A DNA stretch of 5,894 nt from positions 1 through 5,894 of the forward strand of contig NZ_CP017254.1 of the NCBI RefSeq assembly GCF_001735765.2, in the 5' to 3' direction. Of this stretch, positions 5,116-5,894 are shown piece by piece. Origin of the DNA: Clostridium taeniosporum. Lineage in GTDB: Bacteria; Bacillota; Clostridia; Clostridiales; Clostridiaceae. The notes beneath the pieces were generated by a model. That model had not been told where the DNA came from and did no database searches. It saw only the letters and a list, made by a program, of their open reading frames with translations. Positions within the stretch are counted from its first letter, which is position 1, and every line of letters starts with the position of its first letter. The position numbers and the translations under genes are program-made.

Positions 5116-5433
5116 TTGAATAAGAGCAGACCAAAGCAGATGATTTTTAGAGTAAATGAAAAAGAGAAAGAGCAGATTCTGAAGAAGGTCAAAAGGTCAA
5201 AGTTAAATCAAAATAAGTATCTTTTGAAATGTGCTTTGGATAAAGAAATTCATGTAATTGATGGATTGCATGATATGACAATAGAGCTTAAAAGAATCGG
5301 TAATAATCTCAATCAACTTACTAGAGCAGTTAATGAGGGACAAGCCAACTGCTCCAAAGAACTTGAATCAATAAAAGGAGAGTTGAGTGAAACATGGCAA
5401 TTGTTAAGGTCACTAATTCAAAGGCAAGTATAG
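5116..5433 (+). CDS. mobC: MobC-like relaxosome accessory protein
   Basis: This 105-residue DNA-binding protein helps the relaxase open and nick oriT. The N-terminal half (RPKQMIFRVNEKEKEQILKK) looks like a ribbon-helix-helix fold, and IGNNLNQLTRAVN (61-73) is the hallmark motif of the bacterial MobC family, followed by a C-terminal helix. The start is TTG at 5116, chosen because GAGGTGA (5103-5109) lies six bases upstream; no ATG gives a comparable layout. The gene sits 28 bases after the putative oriT repeat and overlaps the relaxase start by 40 bp, so the two are co-transcribed and probably translationally coupled. Confidence 0.87.
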   Translation: MNKSRPKQMIFRVNEKEKEQILKKVKRSKLNQNKYLLKCALDKEIHVIDGLHDMTIELKRIGNNLNQLTRAVNEGQANCSKELESIKGELSETWQLLRSLIQRQV

Positions 5434-5894
5434 GTAAGGCTATAAACTATGTTACCAAGGAAGAAAAGACAGAAGATAAGCTTGTAAGTGGTATAAACTG
5501 TACTCCAGAAACTGTACTTCATGAAATGAAGGCAACTAAAGAGCAATTCAGAAAGACAGATGGTAGGCAATACGCTCATTATATCCATAGTTTTAAGCCA
5601 GGGGAACAGATAACACATGAAAAGGCTCATAAATTAGCCTTAGAGATTTCAGAAAAGCAATTTAAAGGCTATGAGGTACTTGTGGCAACACATAAGGATA
5701 AAGACCATATACATAGCCATATTATCGTAAATAGCGTAAGTTATGAAGATGGTCGAAAGCTCCATAGCTCCAAGAAAGATTTAGCAGAGGTTAAAGAGTT
5801 AAGCAATAAAATATGTGAACGTGAGGGGTTATCAATTATAAAGCCTCAGAAAGACGTTTTAACGAGTTTCAACGCTAAGAAGTATAAAAGTTTA
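5394..5894 (+). CDS. mobA: MOBP-type relaxase, N-terminal part (continues at base 1)
   Basis: This is the nicking and strand-transfer enzyme of plasmid mobilization. It cuts one strand at oriT, stays bound to the 5' end and pilots the strand into the recipient. The 167 codons visible here show a likely catalytic tyrosine near the N-terminus (Y19 in INYV) and the histidine cluster of relaxases, HKDKDHIHSHIIVN at residues 100-113, with H105, H107 and H109 as likely metal ligands. The ATG at 5394 lies inside the 3' end of mobC (40-bp overlap, different frame), so translation is probably coupled; AAGGAG at 5375-5380 is a somewhat distant ribosome binding site. The frame stays open to the last base and continues exactly at base 1, giving 470 residues if the molecule is circular. 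The relaxase assignment is firm; the MOBP subgroup is inferred from motif style and the mobC neighbour. Confidence 0.93.
   Translation, partial: MAIVKVTNSKASIGKAINYVTKEEKTEDKLVSGINCTPETVLHEMKATKEQFRKTDGRQYAHYIHSFKPGEQITHEKAHKLALEISEKQFKGYEVLVATHKDKDHIHSHIIVNSVSYEDGRKLHSSKKDLAEVKELSNKICEREGLSIIKPQKDVLTSFNAKKYKSL

Noticed and set aside
5418..5630. Minus-strand open frame of 70 codons
   Set aside because: It lies antisense to the relaxase catalytic domain and has no ribosome binding site or family resemblance.

Overview
The window looks like one complete small mobilizable plasmid of 5,894 bp from a low-GC Firmicute, most likely a Clostridium. The evidence is the very AT-rich sequence, AGGAGG-type ribosome binding sites, frequent GTG/TTG starts and proteins of clostridial character. 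The circle appears to have been opened inside the relaxase gene. The last 501 bases are exactly 167 codons of a relaxase N-terminus, and base 1 continues in the same frame with the C-terminal part, giving a 470-residue protein across the junction.

Mobilization module (about 4973-5894, continuing 1-960): a sigma-A-type promoter with palindromes in and just after it, an oriT-like hairpin followed by a C-rich direct repeat, mobC, the MOBP relaxase overlapping mobC by 40 bp, and a complete 168-codon membrane/coiled-coil gene nested out of frame inside the relaxase 3' half. The nested gene recalls MobB of RSF1010 and the genes nested in ColE1 mbeA. A terminator closes the operon at 940-960.

Replication module (968-2273): a clear promoter, a GTG-started 410-residue protein with archaeo-eukaryotic-primase-like motifs, an AT-hook-like segment and a C-terminal helix-turn-helix, then a terminator overlapping its stop codon. 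A roughly 400-bp non-coding stretch (2274-2682) holds several inverted repeats and is a candidate for an origin or a structured RNA.

Cargo (2683-4140, minus strand): an M28 metallopeptidase lipoprotein and, upstream of it, a small secreted SH3b protein, separated by a 14-bp perfect hairpin terminator. Both act outside the cytoplasm. Whether they work together is unknown; a bacteriocin-like or cell-wall role is only a hypothesis.

Accessory replication/maintenance (4141-4905): a divergently placed helix-turn-helix plus coiled-coil protein resembling plasmid DUF536/RepX-like accessory proteins, followed by a 94-nt imperfect hairpin. The hairpin can act as a bidirectional terminator and could alternatively be a single-strand origin. 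No IS element, CRISPR array, tRNA, rRNA or antibiotic-resistance gene was seen.
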